Assembly (NCBI GenBank): GCA_963830485.1
Contig: CAWHNE010000017.1
Coordinates: 1-64,000 of the forward strand
DNA from: CAIWHR01 sp963830485
Lineage (GTDB): Bacteria > Pseudomonadota > Gammaproteobacteria > Burkholderiales > Casimicrobiaceae
Reading direction: 5' to 3'
DNA length: 64,000 nucleotides
A program made the position numbers and the translations under genes. The first letter of the stretch is position 1; the number at the start of each line of letters is the position of its first letter. The notes beneath the pieces are model-generated. The model saw only the letters and a list, made by a program, of their open reading frames with translations. It did not search any database and was not told where the DNA came from. Below are positions 48,453 through 57,900 of this stretch, piece by piece.

Positions 48453-48538
48453 CAGCCCTTCGCTCAACCGACGGGGCGGCACGCGGCTTCAGCTTGGCAG
48501 GCGTCGGCGCAGCCGCGGGCCAGCTTGAAACGCTAGGG
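48453..48538 (+). repeat. attC fossil
   Basis: Arm CCCTTCGCTCAACCGACGGGG, centre CGGCACGCGGCTTCAGC, right arm GCGGGCCAGCTTG, right core GCTAGGG. CCGGGCCGGCACGCGGC type as in attC 12 and 41, but cores mutated. Confidence 0.6.
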
Positions 48539-48557
48539 GTCCCAAGGAGCTCACCCC

Positions 48558-48917
48558 ATGCTCGCCGCCACTTGCCACTGCGGAGCTGTTCGAGTTGAAG
48601 TTCCGCGCAGACCACGCAGGCTGACCGACTGCAACTGCTCGATCTGCCGGCGCTATGGCACTCTATGGGCGTATTACAAGGCATCCGAAGTGCGAGTCAT
48701 CGGGGCGCCTCGCGCAACCAGCGAATATTCCTGGGGTGACAAGTCGTTGAGGTTCGTCAGGTGCCGCACGTGCGGCTGCATCATGCACTGGGAGCCCATC
48801 CGTCCGGGGAAAGACAGCAAGATGGGCGTCAATGCTCGCAACTTCGAGCCCGGCACGATCAAGTCGGTCCGTGTCCGTCGGCTCGACGGGGCGTCCACCT
48901 GGAAATTCCTTGACTGA
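48558..48917 (+). CDS. GFA-family zinc protein
   Basis: 119 residues. CHCGAV, CNCSICRRYGTLWAYY and CRTCGCIMHWE are the zinc ligands; the end VNARNFEPGTIKSVRVRRLDG matches the same subgroup as 19730. An attC fossil lies on each side. Confidence 0.88.
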   Translation: MLAATCHCGAVRVEVPRRPRRLTDCNCSICRRYGTLWAYYKASEVRVIGAPRATSEYSWGDKSLRFVRCRTCGCIMHWEPIRPGKDSKMGVNARNFEPGTIKSVRVRRLDGASTWKFLD

Positions 48918-48930
48918 ATGCAACCGAAGC

Positions 48931-49011
48931 CCGGCCCGGCGGTCGACGCGGACGCCCTGCACGCGCGGACTCGACCCTGCGGCAGGCGGCGGTTAACTTG
49001 ATTCGTCAGGC
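48931..49011 (+). repeat. attC fossil
   Basis: Arm CCCGGCGGTCGACGCGGACGC, right arm GGCGGCGGTTAACTTG, right core GTCAGGC; the left core is degenerate (AGCCCGG). Confidence 0.62.
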
Positions 49012-49055
49012 GTCGGTACGCTACGCTCGTTTTCTGCCACGCTCCGGAGACGCAG

Positions 49056-49442
49056 ATGAAAAGAGTCACGGGTATCGGTGGGATCTTTTTCAAGGCCAAG
49101 GATTCTGTGGCACTTAGGGCCTGGTACAAGACGCACCTGGGTATCGACGTACAGGAATGGGGCGGTGCCGCGTTTCGCTGGAGCGACGAGGCAGGAAATC
49201 CGACAACAGGCACGACCATCTGGTCCATCAGTGGCGCTGATGGCGACTACTTCGCACCGAGCAAGTCGTCCTTCATGATCAATTATCGCGTCGCTGACCT
49301 GCACGGCGTCCTGCGAGCGTTGCGTAGCGAGGGCTGCAACGTGCTCGAGAAGACAGACGACTCCGAGTACGGAAAGTTCGGTTGGGTCATTGACCCGGAG
49401 GGCAACAAAGTCGAGCTCTGGCAGCCTCCCGAGGGACAATGA
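49056..49442 (+). CDS. VOC/glyoxalase-fold protein
   Basis: 128 residues. GIGGIFFKAKDSVALRAWYKTHLGI, WSDEAGNPTTGTTIW and GWVIDPEGNKVELWQPPEG are typical of the single-domain glyoxalase/bleomycin-resistance-like group; E of VELW is the metal ligand. Substrate unknown. Flanked by attC fossils. Confidence 0.88.
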   Translation: MKRVTGIGGIFFKAKDSVALRAWYKTHLGIDVQEWGGAAFRWSDEAGNPTTGTTIWSISGADGDYFAPSKSSFMINYRVADLHGVLRALRSEGCNVLEKTDDSEYGKFGWVIDPEGNKVELWQPPEGQ

Positions 49443-49475
49443 GTCTCATCAGGGCTCATCGAACACAGAGCCGAA

Positions 49476-49492
49476 GCCCAACCCGGCGATAG
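49476..49492 (+). repeat. attC fossil, left end
   Basis: GCCCAACCCGGCG after the VOC gene; no right half seen before the next gene. Confidence 0.4.
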
Positions 49493-49579
49493 GGCGCACA
49501 GTAGCTTTCGTGGCACTTATGGAAAGACGGGCATCCGAACACTTGTGTCGCTAGCGCGAAACAGGCGGAGGTTCATCCG

Positions 49580-50617
49580 ATGACGTTGCGACAACTCTTG
49601 GGCGTCGGGCTGCCGATCATTCAGGCGCCCATGGCCGGAGTGCAGGGAAGCGCACTGGCAATTGCGGTATCCAATGCTGGCGGATTGGGTTCACTGCCCT
49701 GCGCCATGCTCGGTCTTGATACGATGCGCAACGAGCTGGCTGCGATCACGGCACAATGCAACAAACCGTTCAACGTGAATTTCTTCTGCCACGTTCCACC
49801 CCTGCCTAATGTCGAGCGCGAAGGAGCGTGGCGAGGCGTGCTTGCGCCCTATTACAAAGAGTTTGGAATCGATGTGGACACGATTCCGAGCGGACCGGGG
49901 CGAATCCCTTTTGGCTCCGAAGCTGCCGACGTGCTCAGCGAATTCAAGCCCGCCGTGGTGAGCTTCCATTTTGGCTTGCCATCGCCCGTATTGGTTGAGC
50001 GCGTAAAGGGGTGGGGCACAAAGGTTCTCTCTTCGGCAACCACCGTTGAAGAGGCCCTTTGGCTGGAAGCGCATGGGGTTGATGCCATCATTGCGCAAGG
50101 TCTCGAGGCAGGCGGGCATCGTGGAATGTTCCTGTCCGAGGACTTGAGCACGCAAGTTGGTACCTTTGCGCTCGTGCCACAGATTGTCCGGGAGGTGAGG
50201 CTCCCTGTCATCGCTGCTGGTGGAATCGCAGATGCGAAAGGTGTTGCCTCCGCCATTGCACTCGGCGCGGTCGGTGTCCAGCTCGGAACCGCGTATCTGC
50301 TCTGTCCCGAGGCCACCACCAGTGCGGTGCATCGCGCCGCGCTGAAAAGTGGCGCTGCCCGTCATACGGCGCTTACGAACGTTTTCACGGGTCGACCGGC
50401 CCGTGGAATCGTCAACCGCATCATGCGAGAGCTTGGCCCCGTGAGCCCAACTGCACCCGCGTTTCCGTTAGCGACATCGGCCATCGCACCCCTGCGTGCC
50501 AAGGCCGAAGGGAGAGGTTCCGGTGATTTCTCTCCACTGTGGTCCGGTCAGAATGCCAGCGGATGCAAAGAGATGCCCGCCGCGCAACTTACTAGGGAAC
50601 TGGCGGCCTATCTCTAG
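49580..50617 (+). CDS. Nitronate monooxygenase-family flavoprotein
   Basis: 345 residues. LPIIQAPMAGVQGSALAIAVSNAGGLGSL, AIIAQGLEAGGHRG, LPVIAAGGIADAKGVASAIALGA and GVQLGTAYLLCPEA are the NMO/2-nitropropane-dioxygenase signature (FMN binding). The catalytic His is H in GGHRG. Length normal. Followed by an attC fossil. Confidence 0.92.
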   Translation: MTLRQLLGVGLPIIQAPMAGVQGSALAIAVSNAGGLGSLPCAMLGLDTMRNELAAITAQCNKPFNVNFFCHVPPLPNVEREGAWRGVLAPYYKEFGIDVDTIPSGPGRIPFGSEAADVLSEFKPAVVSFHFGLPSPVLVERVKGWGTKVLSSATTVEEALWLEAHGVDAIIAQGLEAGGHRGMFLSEDLSTQVGTFALVPQIVREVRLPVIAAGGIADAKGVASAIALGAVGVQLGTAYLLCPEATTSAVHRAALKSGAARHTALTNVFTGRPARGIVNRIMRELGPVSPTAPAFPLATSAIAPLRAKAEGRGSGDFSPLWSGQNASGCKEMPAAQLTRELAAYL

Positions 50618-50666
50618 CGACTGGACCGCCTTGGGCATCTCGTGACATGTCGGCTATGCAGATGCG

Positions 50667-50750
50667 CTCTGACCCGTCCCTGAACGCGGACGTCCGGCGC
50701 GCGTGGCTTCGTCTGCGCAGTGGGTCGCCGGTAAGCGTAGTCCGATAGCC
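50667..50750 (+). repeat. attC fossil
   Basis: CTCTGACCCGTCCCTGAACG on the left, CTTCG centre, GGGTCGCCGGTAAGCGTAG on the right and right core GATAGCC. Overall length 84 bp as in intact sites, but both cores mutated. Confidence 0.6.
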
Positions 50751-50771
50751 GTCATCCGCGCGCCGCGCAAC

Positions 50772-51218
50772 GTGAACGCTCCGCCTCGTCGCCGTACGCT
50801 CATCGTCCGCGCCGTCTCGATGCTGGCGCTTGCCGCCACTCCTCGCCTGACGCGCAGCCAGGAAGTCGCCCGAGGCGCCCCGTCTCCGAACAGGATCTGG
50901 CTCGAGGCCGCCGTGAGGATGCAGCGGCTTGCGGAATCATGGGGGGACCAGCCGTACGGAGCAGTACTCGTCCTGAACGATCAGCTGATCGGTGAGGGTC
51001 CGAGCCGCGTCGTCCAGCGCGGCGATTCAACTGCCCATGCAGAGCGCGAAGCGATTCACGATGCCCAGCGCCGCCTGAAACTCACCCATCTTCCTGGAAG
51101 CATTCTTTACTCCACGTCCAGGCCTTGTCGGGCGTGCGAAGCGGCCGCCGCCGCGGCGGGCGTCAGCCGCATGTACTTCGGTGACGACCTCCGCGATGCC
51201 GGCATCCCAAGACAGTAA
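50772..51218 (+). CDS. Secreted-type nucleoside/cytidine deaminase-fold protein
   Basis: 148 residues from a GTG at 50772. The N-terminus PPRRRTLIVRAVSMLALAA resembles a Tat signal. Zinc motifs HAEREA (H and catalytic E) and PCRACE are complete: the deaminase fold. A deaminase with an export signal is unusual; the start is uncertain since an earlier in-frame ATG (50703) lies inside the attC fossil. Confidence 0.8.
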   Translation: MNAPPRRRTLIVRAVSMLALAATPRLTRSQEVARGAPSPNRIWLEAAVRMQRLAESWGDQPYGAVLVLNDQLIGEGPSRVVQRGDSTAHAEREAIHDAQRRLKLTHLPGSILYSTSRPCRACEAAAAAAGVSRMYFGDDLRDAGIPRQ

Positions 51219-51283
51219 TGCATTGCGATGTGACTGTTCATAGGGGTCCGCGTCGAGTGACCCCACTTGCGCAGACGCCACTC

Positions 51284-51745
51284 ATGCGTCGGATCGCCGC
51301 ACTGCTTTCACTCGTTGGTTTAGCGCTCCTCGCGGCTTGCGCGTCAACGACTTCGTCCTACGAAGGGTCCGTGTTGCAGGCGGATGATCGAGGACAGATG
51401 CTCGCTGCCCTGAAGGCTTCGGCCGACGCCTGGAACCGGAGCGACCTGCCAGGCCACCTGGCCATCTACGACGAGACAGTCACCACCATGACCAAGAATG
51501 GTCCACGGCCAACGATCGCGGCCATCGAGTCATCCTTCAGATCGACCTACTTTAGTGGCGACCGGCCCAAGCAGAACCTTCGCATGGAGCAGGTCGTGAT
51601 CCGTTCACTTTCCAGTGACAGCGCCCTGATGACCGGTCGGTTTGTACTGTCTGGTGGCGCGGAAGCGGAGCAATCGGGTTGGTTCACCCTGATTTGGGTG
51701 CGTACTGCCAACGGATGGAGGGTGGTTCATGACCACACGAGCTAG
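51284..51745 (+). CDS. SgcJ/DUF4440-type lipoprotein
   Basis: 153 residues from the ATG at 51284. Lipobox LAAC about residue 18. LKASADAWNRSDLPGHLAIYDETVTTM and SGWFTLIWVRTANGWRVVHDHTS fit DUF4440. Ligand unknown. The same family as 3414 and 41912. Confidence 0.85.
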   Translation: MRRIAALLSLVGLALLAACASTTSSYEGSVLQADDRGQMLAALKASADAWNRSDLPGHLAIYDETVTTMTKNGPRPTIAAIESSFRSTYFSGDRPKQNLRMEQVVIRSLSSDSALMTGRFVLSGGAEAEQSGWFTLIWVRTANGWRVVHDHTS

Positions 51746-51789
51746 GGCGCCTGTGGCACGCGGAATCGGGTATGGCGGGGCCTAACCCA

Positions 51790-52575
51790 ATGCGCGTCGC
51801 CGCCTTGTACCGCTATCCGGTGAAAGGCTTCACCGGCGAGGCATGTGAAACGCTATCCGTCCTCGATGGAGGGCGAATCGCCGGGGACCGGGTCCTTGGC
51901 GTTCGGTTTGCCAATTCGGCGACAGCCGATGATGCCTGGAGCACCAAACACGAGTTCGTCGCGCTCATGAACACACCGGGATTGGCACGCCTTCAGCTCC
52001 GGTTCAATCGCGAGACGCTCAGGCTACGCATCGAGGCACAAGGCGAAGCTCTGATTGACGCCGCGCTGGACGACTTCGGGCGCAAGCGCATCGCCGCAGC
52101 CATCGAGGAATACGTCCTCAAGCTTGACGAGAATCCACTCGCTTCGCGCCCGGACCGGCTTCCGTTGCGAATAGTCGGTGACGGCGTTACGCCTCGTTTC
52201 CAGGATCAGGAGTCAGGTTTGGTGACGCTGCACGGGCGGCCCAGCCTCACCGCTGTCGCCGCCGCTGCCGGTGCACCGGATCTGAGCGAGAACCGGTTTC
52301 GCTCCAACATTGCCATAGACGGCCTCGACGCGTGGGAAGAGCAGGATTGGATAGGCCGAAGCATCCGCATCGGTGAGGTCAAGTTCGAAGCCGTGAGCGC
52401 AAAGGGCAGATGCCTTGCCACGCATGCGAATCCGGTAACGGGGCAGCGAGACCTGGCCATCATGCAAACGCTGCTCAAAGTCTTCCCCCGCGAAAAGCCG
52501 ACCTTTGCGATCGCGATGACAGCCGATTGCGGAGGCATCGTTCACGTTGGCGACAAGGTGGTGGTCGGTGGTTGA
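51790..52575 (+). CDS. MOSC-domain protein with N-terminal beta barrel
   Basis: 261 residues from MRVAALYRYPVKGFTGE, the usual start of the family; an upstream ATG at 51772 runs over a GCCTAAC (51780-51786) that may be a last attC left core. LSENRFRSNIAI and the MOSC cysteine in AKGRCLATHANPVTGQRD are present. Probable sulfur-carrier or oxidoreductase module as in YcbX/YiiM relatives. Confidence 0.9.
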   Translation: MRVAALYRYPVKGFTGEACETLSVLDGGRIAGDRVLGVRFANSATADDAWSTKHEFVALMNTPGLARLQLRFNRETLRLRIEAQGEALIDAALDDFGRKRIAAAIEEYVLKLDENPLASRPDRLPLRIVGDGVTPRFQDQESGLVTLHGRPSLTAVAAAAGAPDLSENRFRSNIAIDGLDAWEEQDWIGRSIRIGEVKFEAVSAKGRCLATHANPVTGQRDLAIMQTLLKVFPREKPTFAIAMTADCGGIVHVGDKVVVGG

Positions 52576-52670
52576 GAGAGGCCTCCGAACCGCCAGGTTG
52601 GAGTCGGCGAGTGAGCCGCGAATGGCCCAGTCCGCCGCCGCTTGGCAGCTCTGAATCTCCACGATGTCGT

Positions 52671-54101
52671 CTAGAGCGTCCGCAGGAAAGCGATCAGGTC
52701 ATCCTTTTCGTCGGCTGTGAGGCCGATGTCGAATCGCTCGTTGTAGAAATCGACAGCCGCATCCAGATCCTTTGCCGAGCCGTTATGGAAATACGGCGCC
52801 CGCGTGGCCAGCGCGCGGAGGATCGGTCCCTTGAATCGCCCGATGTCCTTCCACTTGCCCGTGATCAACGCGCGACCGGGGTCGGTGGTCTGGATCGTCT
52901 CGAAGGGAGGCTGATTGCGTCGCAGCGTGTACAACGGCAAGTCCGGGGTACGGCGCGACGCGTCGGCGAGACCGATGTCGAGGGGAGCCGGGATCGAGTG
53001 ATTGCCGGCGTGGGGCGTGTCGTGGCACGACGTGCACGTTCCCTGCAATACGGGTACGTTCAAGTCATCGTTGAGGCCCTTGACTCCCGTGATCCGGATC
53101 GGCTTGGAGTTGAAGAGCGTCTCACCGCGAGCGACGGCGCGACGTGCCTCGGTGCGGCTGCCGTCGGCGCCTCCACGATCGATGGTGTTCCACGCGTCGT
53201 ACAGCTTGAATACGGTCGGATTGAACAATGCGCCGGTGCGGTAGTCGCCCGACACGACGTCATTGATGCCGAAGTAGAACTCCTGCCGACTCAGGTGCTT
53301 CGGGCCGCCCCGCGCGTGACGCGCGGTCAGCTCACCGGCCTCGTCGTCGAAGATCTGCGCGGTGAAGAGCGTCATCTCGAAGGTGACGATCGCCGCGCGC
53401 TGCACCGCGCTAAGCGGCTCTGCGGCCTCGGCGTGTCCGGTAGTCGCGCTGTTGGACTGATCGGCCAAGTCGAAGTGCAGCGACGCGAAGCAGTTCGTTG
53501 TACCGAGAATGCAATCCTGCGACGCCGGATCCTTGAACGTCTCGCGGCCGTCCCACATCACCGTGCTCAGGAACTTGAGGTTGGTCGTCGGTAACGGGCG
53601 CCGGAACAGCGATAGCTCGCGGGCACTGGCGTAACCATATGGATCATCGACCGCCACCAGATCGAATTCGGCGTTCTCCGGGATTCCGATTCCGACGCGG
53701 ATGAGTCCCTTGCGGAGCAGCATGCTATACGCCGCACGGCGGGCCATTGGCGTGGAAACGTCGGCGTTGGGGGAGTTCGAACCGTCATTGGTCCGAAAGA
53801 TCGGATCGGTCCCGCGCGTGGCCTCGAATCGAGCCCGCACGTCGGCCGGCGTGATCGTCCAGCCGAAGCGCGGCTGGTGGCAGCTCACGCAGGCGCGACC
53901 GTTGGTCCCGAGGCTTTGGAAGAAAAGGCCCGTGAGATCGATCTTGCCCGCCGTGTTGAAGGTCGCGGCAACTCCTGTCGGATTGGCGACCGGCAGCATG
54001 CCGGGCAGGAACGAATGCTCCCCGGCAGTGCCGGAGGCGCTGACGAAGAACAGGGCGGCAAGCGCGACCGGGAGATGGCGGCGCTGGAATCGGCGACTCA
54101 T
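52671..54101 (-). CDS. Diheme cytochrome c peroxidase/MauG-like protein
   Basis: 476 residues from the ATG at 54101 (GAGAGG upstream). Signal peptide ends SASG-TAG. Two haem sites: CVSCHQPRFGW near the N-terminus and CTSCHDTPHAGNH in the C-terminal half, with GRFKGPILRALATRAPYFHNGSAKDL near the end as in di-haem peroxidases. Longer than CcpA (about 330), so of the larger MauG-like group. Periplasmic redox enzyme, substrate unknown. This gene marks the start of the backbone-looking right part. Confidence 0.9.
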   Translation of the reverse strand: MSRRFQRRHLPVALAALFFVSASGTAGEHSFLPGMLPVANPTGVAATFNTAGKIDLTGLFFQSLGTNGRACVSCHQPRFGWTITPADVRARFEATRGTDPIFRTNDGSNSPNADVSTPMARRAAYSMLLRKGLIRVGIGIPENAEFDLVAVDDPYGYASARELSLFRRPLPTTNLKFLSTVMWDGRETFKDPASQDCILGTTNCFASLHFDLADQSNSATTGHAEAAEPLSAVQRAAIVTFEMTLFTAQIFDDEAGELTARHARGGPKHLSRQEFYFGINDVVSGDYRTGALFNPTVFKLYDAWNTIDRGGADGSRTEARRAVARGETLFNSKPIRITGVKGLNDDLNVPVLQGTCTSCHDTPHAGNHSIPAPLDIGLADASRRTPDLPLYTLRRNQPPFETIQTTDPGRALITGKWKDIGRFKGPILRALATRAPYFHNGSAKDLDAAVDFYNERFDIGLTADEKDDLIAFLRTL

Positions 54102-54166
54102 GGTTGACCTCTCTGTAGGAATCGGCGTTGTGCACGTTGCCCTGGTTGCATTCGTGCGGGATCGAC

Positions 54167-54712
54167 TCACCCCGGCCCGCAGCCCGACGAACCGCCGTGG
54201 CGAATTCGGCGTGCGCCATGGGGCGGCGCTGTAGTCGAACGATGCAGGTACTCGATTCTCGCCACGAGTTGCGCGGAGAGCGGTAGCGCGGATTCAAGGA
54301 CCATCCGACGCCGGGCATACCATGTAGCGGGCGTGCCACAGTGGAAGCGGAACCAGGTGACGGCGTCGACAAGCTCGCCGTGACCGTCGATGAAATCCGC
54401 CACCCAGAGCGCATCGTTACGCAGATAGATGGCGACTTCACGCCGCTCGCTGAGTCGGAGGAGCTGGCCCTGAATGGCAGCATCGGGGAGCCTTGCAAAG
54501 GCGAGATTGCGGCTTCGATATCGGTCCGCCGTATACATTGCGCGAAGTTCAGCGAGACGCCTGCGCGGTAGGGCGGCGCTCGTCGCCGCAAGCAGCGCTC
54601 GCGAATGCTCGACGATCAGCACATTGAGGCCGCGCACTACCGCGAGGATCGCCGCCTTTGCACGGGCGGCAAGCCGCATCGTCCGGTCGGGCAATTCAAG
54701 CGTTTGGGACAT
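54167..54712 (-). CDS. Hypothetical protein
   Basis: 181 residues from the ATG at 54712 (an earlier in-frame ATG at 54787 has no better ribosome site). Arg-rich helical first half, then a short domain DALWVADFIDGHGELVDAVTWFRFHCGTPA. No recognised family. It lies upstream of the leftward peroxidase (66 bp) and divergent from the large regulator. Confidence 0.6.
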   Translation of the reverse strand: MSQTLELPDRTMRLAARAKAAILAVVRGLNVLIVEHSRALLAATSAALPRRRLAELRAMYTADRYRSRNLAFARLPDAAIQGQLLRLSERREVAIYLRNDALWVADFIDGHGELVDAVTWFRFHCGTPATWYARRRMVLESALPLSAQLVARIEYLHRSTTAPPHGARRIRHGGSSGCGPG

Positions 54713-54840
54713 GATCGCCTTCTCGCACCATGGTTTCCTGGTTCGTATCGGGTCGCGGTATTCGGGTGCCAGATGCTCGTGCTCCACGAACCGTCGAAAT
54801 TGCTTTGAATACGGGGCGAATCCTCAATCGCATCGTCCGC

Positions 54841-54858
54841 GGAGTCTTGAAAAACTCC
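54841..54858 (+). promoter_or_regulatory. Inverted repeat upstream of the regulator
   Basis: GGAGT-8-ACTCC in the divergent intergenic region; a possible operator for the winged-helix regulator at 54898. Could be chance. Confidence 0.25.
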
Positions 54859-54897
54859 TTAATAAACTGTAAAAATTCACTTGATCGGGCCTCGCGC

Positions 54898-57525
54898 ATG
54901 GCCCAGCCGGATGATGCTGGCGGCAGTGATCTTCGCGGCAATAGTTCGCTCGGTTGCTTCGTCGGGACCGCTCTTGGCGTGATCAGGATCTATGACATCG
55001 GGCCGTTCCGGCTCGACGCCGAAGCCGGTGTGCTGACCAAGGCGGGTGAGCCTGTGGCCCTGGGCTCTCGCGCGGTGGCGGTCCTCGCCACTCTCGTCAA
55101 TCGCCCCAACGAATACGTCCCGAAGGCCAGCATCATGGATACGGCCTGGCCGGGAATCGTCGTAGAAGAGAGCAATCTCGCGGTGCAGGTCTCGGCGATC
55201 CGACGGGTGCTCTCGGAGGCCCCCGGAGGGAAGCGCTGGATCGAGACGCTGGCACGGCGCGGGTATCGCTTCGTCGGACCTGTCACCGCGCTCGCGGACG
55301 ACCGCCAGGATGCTCGGGGCAGCCGCAAGCGCTCGAACCTGCTCGAGCCGCTGACGTCGTTCGTCGGCCGCGAGCGCGAGCTGGTGGAGATCAAGCGGCT
55401 GTTGCCGGGCAAACGTCTGTTGACGCTGGTCGGCGTCGGGGGCATCGGCAAGACGCGACTCGCGTTGCAAGCAGCGGCGGAGGTGATGGATGCCTATCGC
55501 GACGGGGTGTGGCTCATCGAGCTTGGATCGATCAGTAATCCCTCGCTGGTGCCGACGTCGGCGGCGCAGGTGCTCGGGGTGCCGGAGCGAGCGGGCACGC
55601 CTTTGATCGATACGCTGTGCGCGCATCTCAAGACGCGCCAGTTGCTGCTGATCCTGGACAATTGCGAGCACCTGCTCGATGCGTGCGCGAGGCTGGCCGA
55701 CGTGGTACTGCGCAGCGCCGCGGACACGACGATCATCGCGACCAGCCGCGAGCCGCTGCACGTCGCGGGCGAGCAGACCTACCCGCTGCAGACGCTATCG
55801 CTGCCCGAGCCCTCGGCGAGTGCCGAGGCCGTGGCGCGCGCCGAGGCCGTGCAACTCTTCGTCGAACGAGCCCGACGGCAGTTGCCCGACTTCGCATTGA
55901 CCACGGCCCGCGCTCCCACGGTCGCGCAGCTGTGCATCCACCTCGACGGCATTCCGCTGGCGCTGGAATTGGCGGCGGCCCGCATTCGCTCGCTATCGAT
56001 CGAGCAAGTCAATGCCCGCCTGCACGATCGGTTCAAGCTGCTCACCGGCGGCAACCGCACCGCGCTGCCGCGCCAGCACACGCTGCGCGCCACGGTCGAC
56101 TGGAGCTATGACCTGCTGACCGGTGAGGAGAGACTGTTGTTGGAGCGGTTGTCCGTATTTGCCGGAGGGTGGACGTTGGAAGCGGCTGAACAGGTCTGTG
56201 CCGGCGAGGGCATGGAGGAGACCGATGTCCTCGAGCTGCTCATTTCGCTCTCCGACAAGAGCCTAGTGATGGCGGAGCAGAAAGACGATCGCGCTCGCTA
56301 TCGGCTGCTCGAGACGATGCGTCAATATGCCCAGGAGAAGCTGGTGGAAAGCGGGGGCAGCGAGGCAGTTCGGAGACGCCATCGGGATTACTTCCTCGCG
56401 TTGGCGGAGGAGGCGGAACCGAAACTGATGGGTACGGAGCAGGCCGCTTGGCTGCAGCGTCTGGAAGAGGAGCACGAGAATCTGCGGGCGAGTCTCGACT
56501 GGTGTCTCGAGGAGGCGGGATCTGGCGCCGGTCTTCGGCTTTGCGGAGCGCTGCAGCGGTTCTGGATTACGCGGGGCTATCTATCCGAAGGCCGTGAGTG
56601 GTGTATGCAGATCCTGGGGAGGTCGGGAGGCGACGAGCAGACGGAGGTGCGCGCGAAAGCGGTCAATACGGCGGGCATACTGGCCTACTATCAAAGCGAC
56701 TATCCGGGCGCGCGGGTGCTGCACGAAGAGAGCCTGGCAATCCGGCGGCAATTGGATCACCGACGGGGCATCGCCACTTCCCTCAACAACCTGGGAAACG
56801 TCCTCTATGAAGTAGGCGATTACGCCTCTGCGTGGGCCGTGCACCAGGAGAGCCTGGCGATCAAGCGGGAGTTGGGAGACCGGAGGGGCATGGCCGCCTC
56901 GCTCAACAACTTGGGCAATGTAGCGCTGGATCGGTGCGACTTTGCCTCGGCCCGGGCGCTCTACGAGCAGTGCCTCGCGATCATGCGTGAACTGGGTGAT
57001 CGTGGGGACATGGCCACGACGATGAACAACCTGGGCAACGTGCTCTTTGAAGAAGGTGATTATGCCGCCGCGCGGACGTTGGGCGAGGAAAGCTTGGCGA
57101 TCATGCGGGAACTGGGCGACCGTGCGGGCATCGCCAACTCGCTGAACAATCTCGGAAACCTGGCCTGCGAGCAGGGTGAATTCGGCTCTGCCCGGACGTT
57201 GCATGAAGAGGGACTGGCGATTGACCGGGAGTTGGGCGACAGGTGGGGGATCGCGTTTGCGTTGGAAGGGCTGGCGGCAGTCGTCGCTGCTCTCGGCAGT
57301 TCGATGCGCGCCGTCCGCATCTGGGGCGCAGCGGAGCAACTACGGGAGGAGATCGGAGCGCCGCTGCCGCCCAATGAACGGCCCCGCTACGACCGGCGCG
57401 TAGCCGTGGTCCGCGCGGCTCTGCGCGATGACGTCACTTTCGACCGCGCCTGGCAGGAAGGCCGCGCTTTGACGATCGAGCAAGCAATCGCGCTCGCATT
57501 GTCGGAGACAGTCGAGCAACCATGA
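54898..57525 (+). CDS. Winged-helix / NB-ARC-like ATPase / TPR transcriptional regulator
   Basis: About 875 residues from the ATG at 54898 (frame open from 54730; start uncertain, another candidate is GTG 54979). An OmpR/PhoB-type DNA-binding domain comes first (DIGPFRLDAEAGVLTKAGE … ETLARRGYRFVGPV). Then a STAND/NB-ARC-like ATPase with Walker A GVGGIGKTRLAL (about 179-190) and Walker B LLLILDNCEHL. A helical region is followed by about five TPR units of exactly 40 residues (LNNLGNVLYEVGDYASA… repeats; 120-bp DNA period, 56719-57320). A signal-responsive regulator; ligand unknown. Confidence 0.9.
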   Translation: MAQPDDAGGSDLRGNSSLGCFVGTALGVIRIYDIGPFRLDAEAGVLTKAGEPVALGSRAVAVLATLVNRPNEYVPKASIMDTAWPGIVVEESNLAVQVSAIRRVLSEAPGGKRWIETLARRGYRFVGPVTALADDRQDARGSRKRSNLLEPLTSFVGRERELVEIKRLLPGKRLLTLVGVGGIGKTRLALQAAAEVMDAYRDGVWLIELGSISNPSLVPTSAAQVLGVPERAGTPLIDTLCAHLKTRQLLLILDNCEHLLDACARLADVVLRSAADTTIIATSREPLHVAGEQTYPLQTLSLPEPSASAEAVARAEAVQLFVERARRQLPDFALTTARAPTVAQLCIHLDGIPLALELAAARIRSLSIEQVNARLHDRFKLLTGGNRTALPRQHTLRATVDWSYDLLTGEERLLLERLSVFAGGWTLEAAEQVCAGEGMEETDVLELLISLSDKSLVMAEQKDDRARYRLLETMRQYAQEKLVESGGSEAVRRRHRDYFLALAEEAEPKLMGTEQAAWLQRLEEEHENLRASLDWCLEEAGSGAGLRLCGALQRFWITRGYLSEGREWCMQILGRSGGDEQTEVRAKAVNTAGILAYYQSDYPGARVLHEESLAIRRQLDHRRGIATSLNNLGNVLYEVGDYASAWAVHQESLAIKRELGDRRGMAASLNNLGNVALDRCDFASARALYEQCLAIMRELGDRGDMATTMNNLGNVLFEEGDYAAARTLGEESLAIMRELGDRAGIANSLNNLGNLACEQGEFGSARTLHEEGLAIDRELGDRWGIAFALEGLAAVVAALGSSMRAVRIWGAAEQLREEIGAPLPPNERPRYDRRVAVVRAALRDDVTFDRAWQEGRALTIEQAIALALSETVEQP
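56719..57320 (+). repeat. Tandem 120-bp repeats encoding TPR units
   Basis: Five consecutive 120-bp units with high DNA likeness, each encoding LGDRRGIA-SLNNLGN-type TPR motifs. Their similarity makes the copy number prone to change by recombination. Confidence 0.8.
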
Positions 57526-57582
57526 CCTGCCTATTCTCGAACCTGATCCGGACATAGACCCACGCAACTGCTTGTGGAATCG

Positions 57583-57900
57583 ATGGTGTTTGGGGAAATA
57601 ATCAGCCAGCGCAACAACACCTTGATCAGGCGGTTGGTCCTGGAGCCGGGGATGGCCACACCCTGGCACATCGACCCGTTTCATCGGATAACGGTGGTTG
57701 TACGCGGTGAGGCGCTGGCGATCGAGTACCGGGACGGGCGAAAGACCGATCGAGTGGAGGTCGTTGCCGGACAGACCGACTGGGATGAACCGACGGATCT
57801 GGTGCACCGCGCCGTGAATGCAGGTCGATCGACCTATGAGGAGGTGACGATCTTCTTTCTCGATCGACCCGATGCATCTCCGCAACCCATCGTCGAGTGA
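57583..57900 (+). CDS. Small cupin protein, near-duplicate of the cassette cupin
   Basis: 105 residues; a GTG at 57574 is an alternative start. LVLEPGMATPWHIDPFHRITVVV and LAIEYRDGRKTDRVEV are nearly identical to 31100, as is YEEVTIFFLDRPDASPQPIV. Here it follows the big regulator with no attC visible. One copy likely gave rise to the other. Confidence 0.82.
   Translation: MVFGEIISQRNNTLIRRLVLEPGMATPWHIDPFHRITVVVRGEALAIEYRDGRKTDRVEVVAGQTDWDEPTDLVHRAVNAGRSTYEEVTIFFLDRPDASPQPIVE

Noticed and set aside
54877..55761. Leftward frame opposite the regulator
   Set aside because: Gln/Arg-rich antisense shadow of the ATPase domain.
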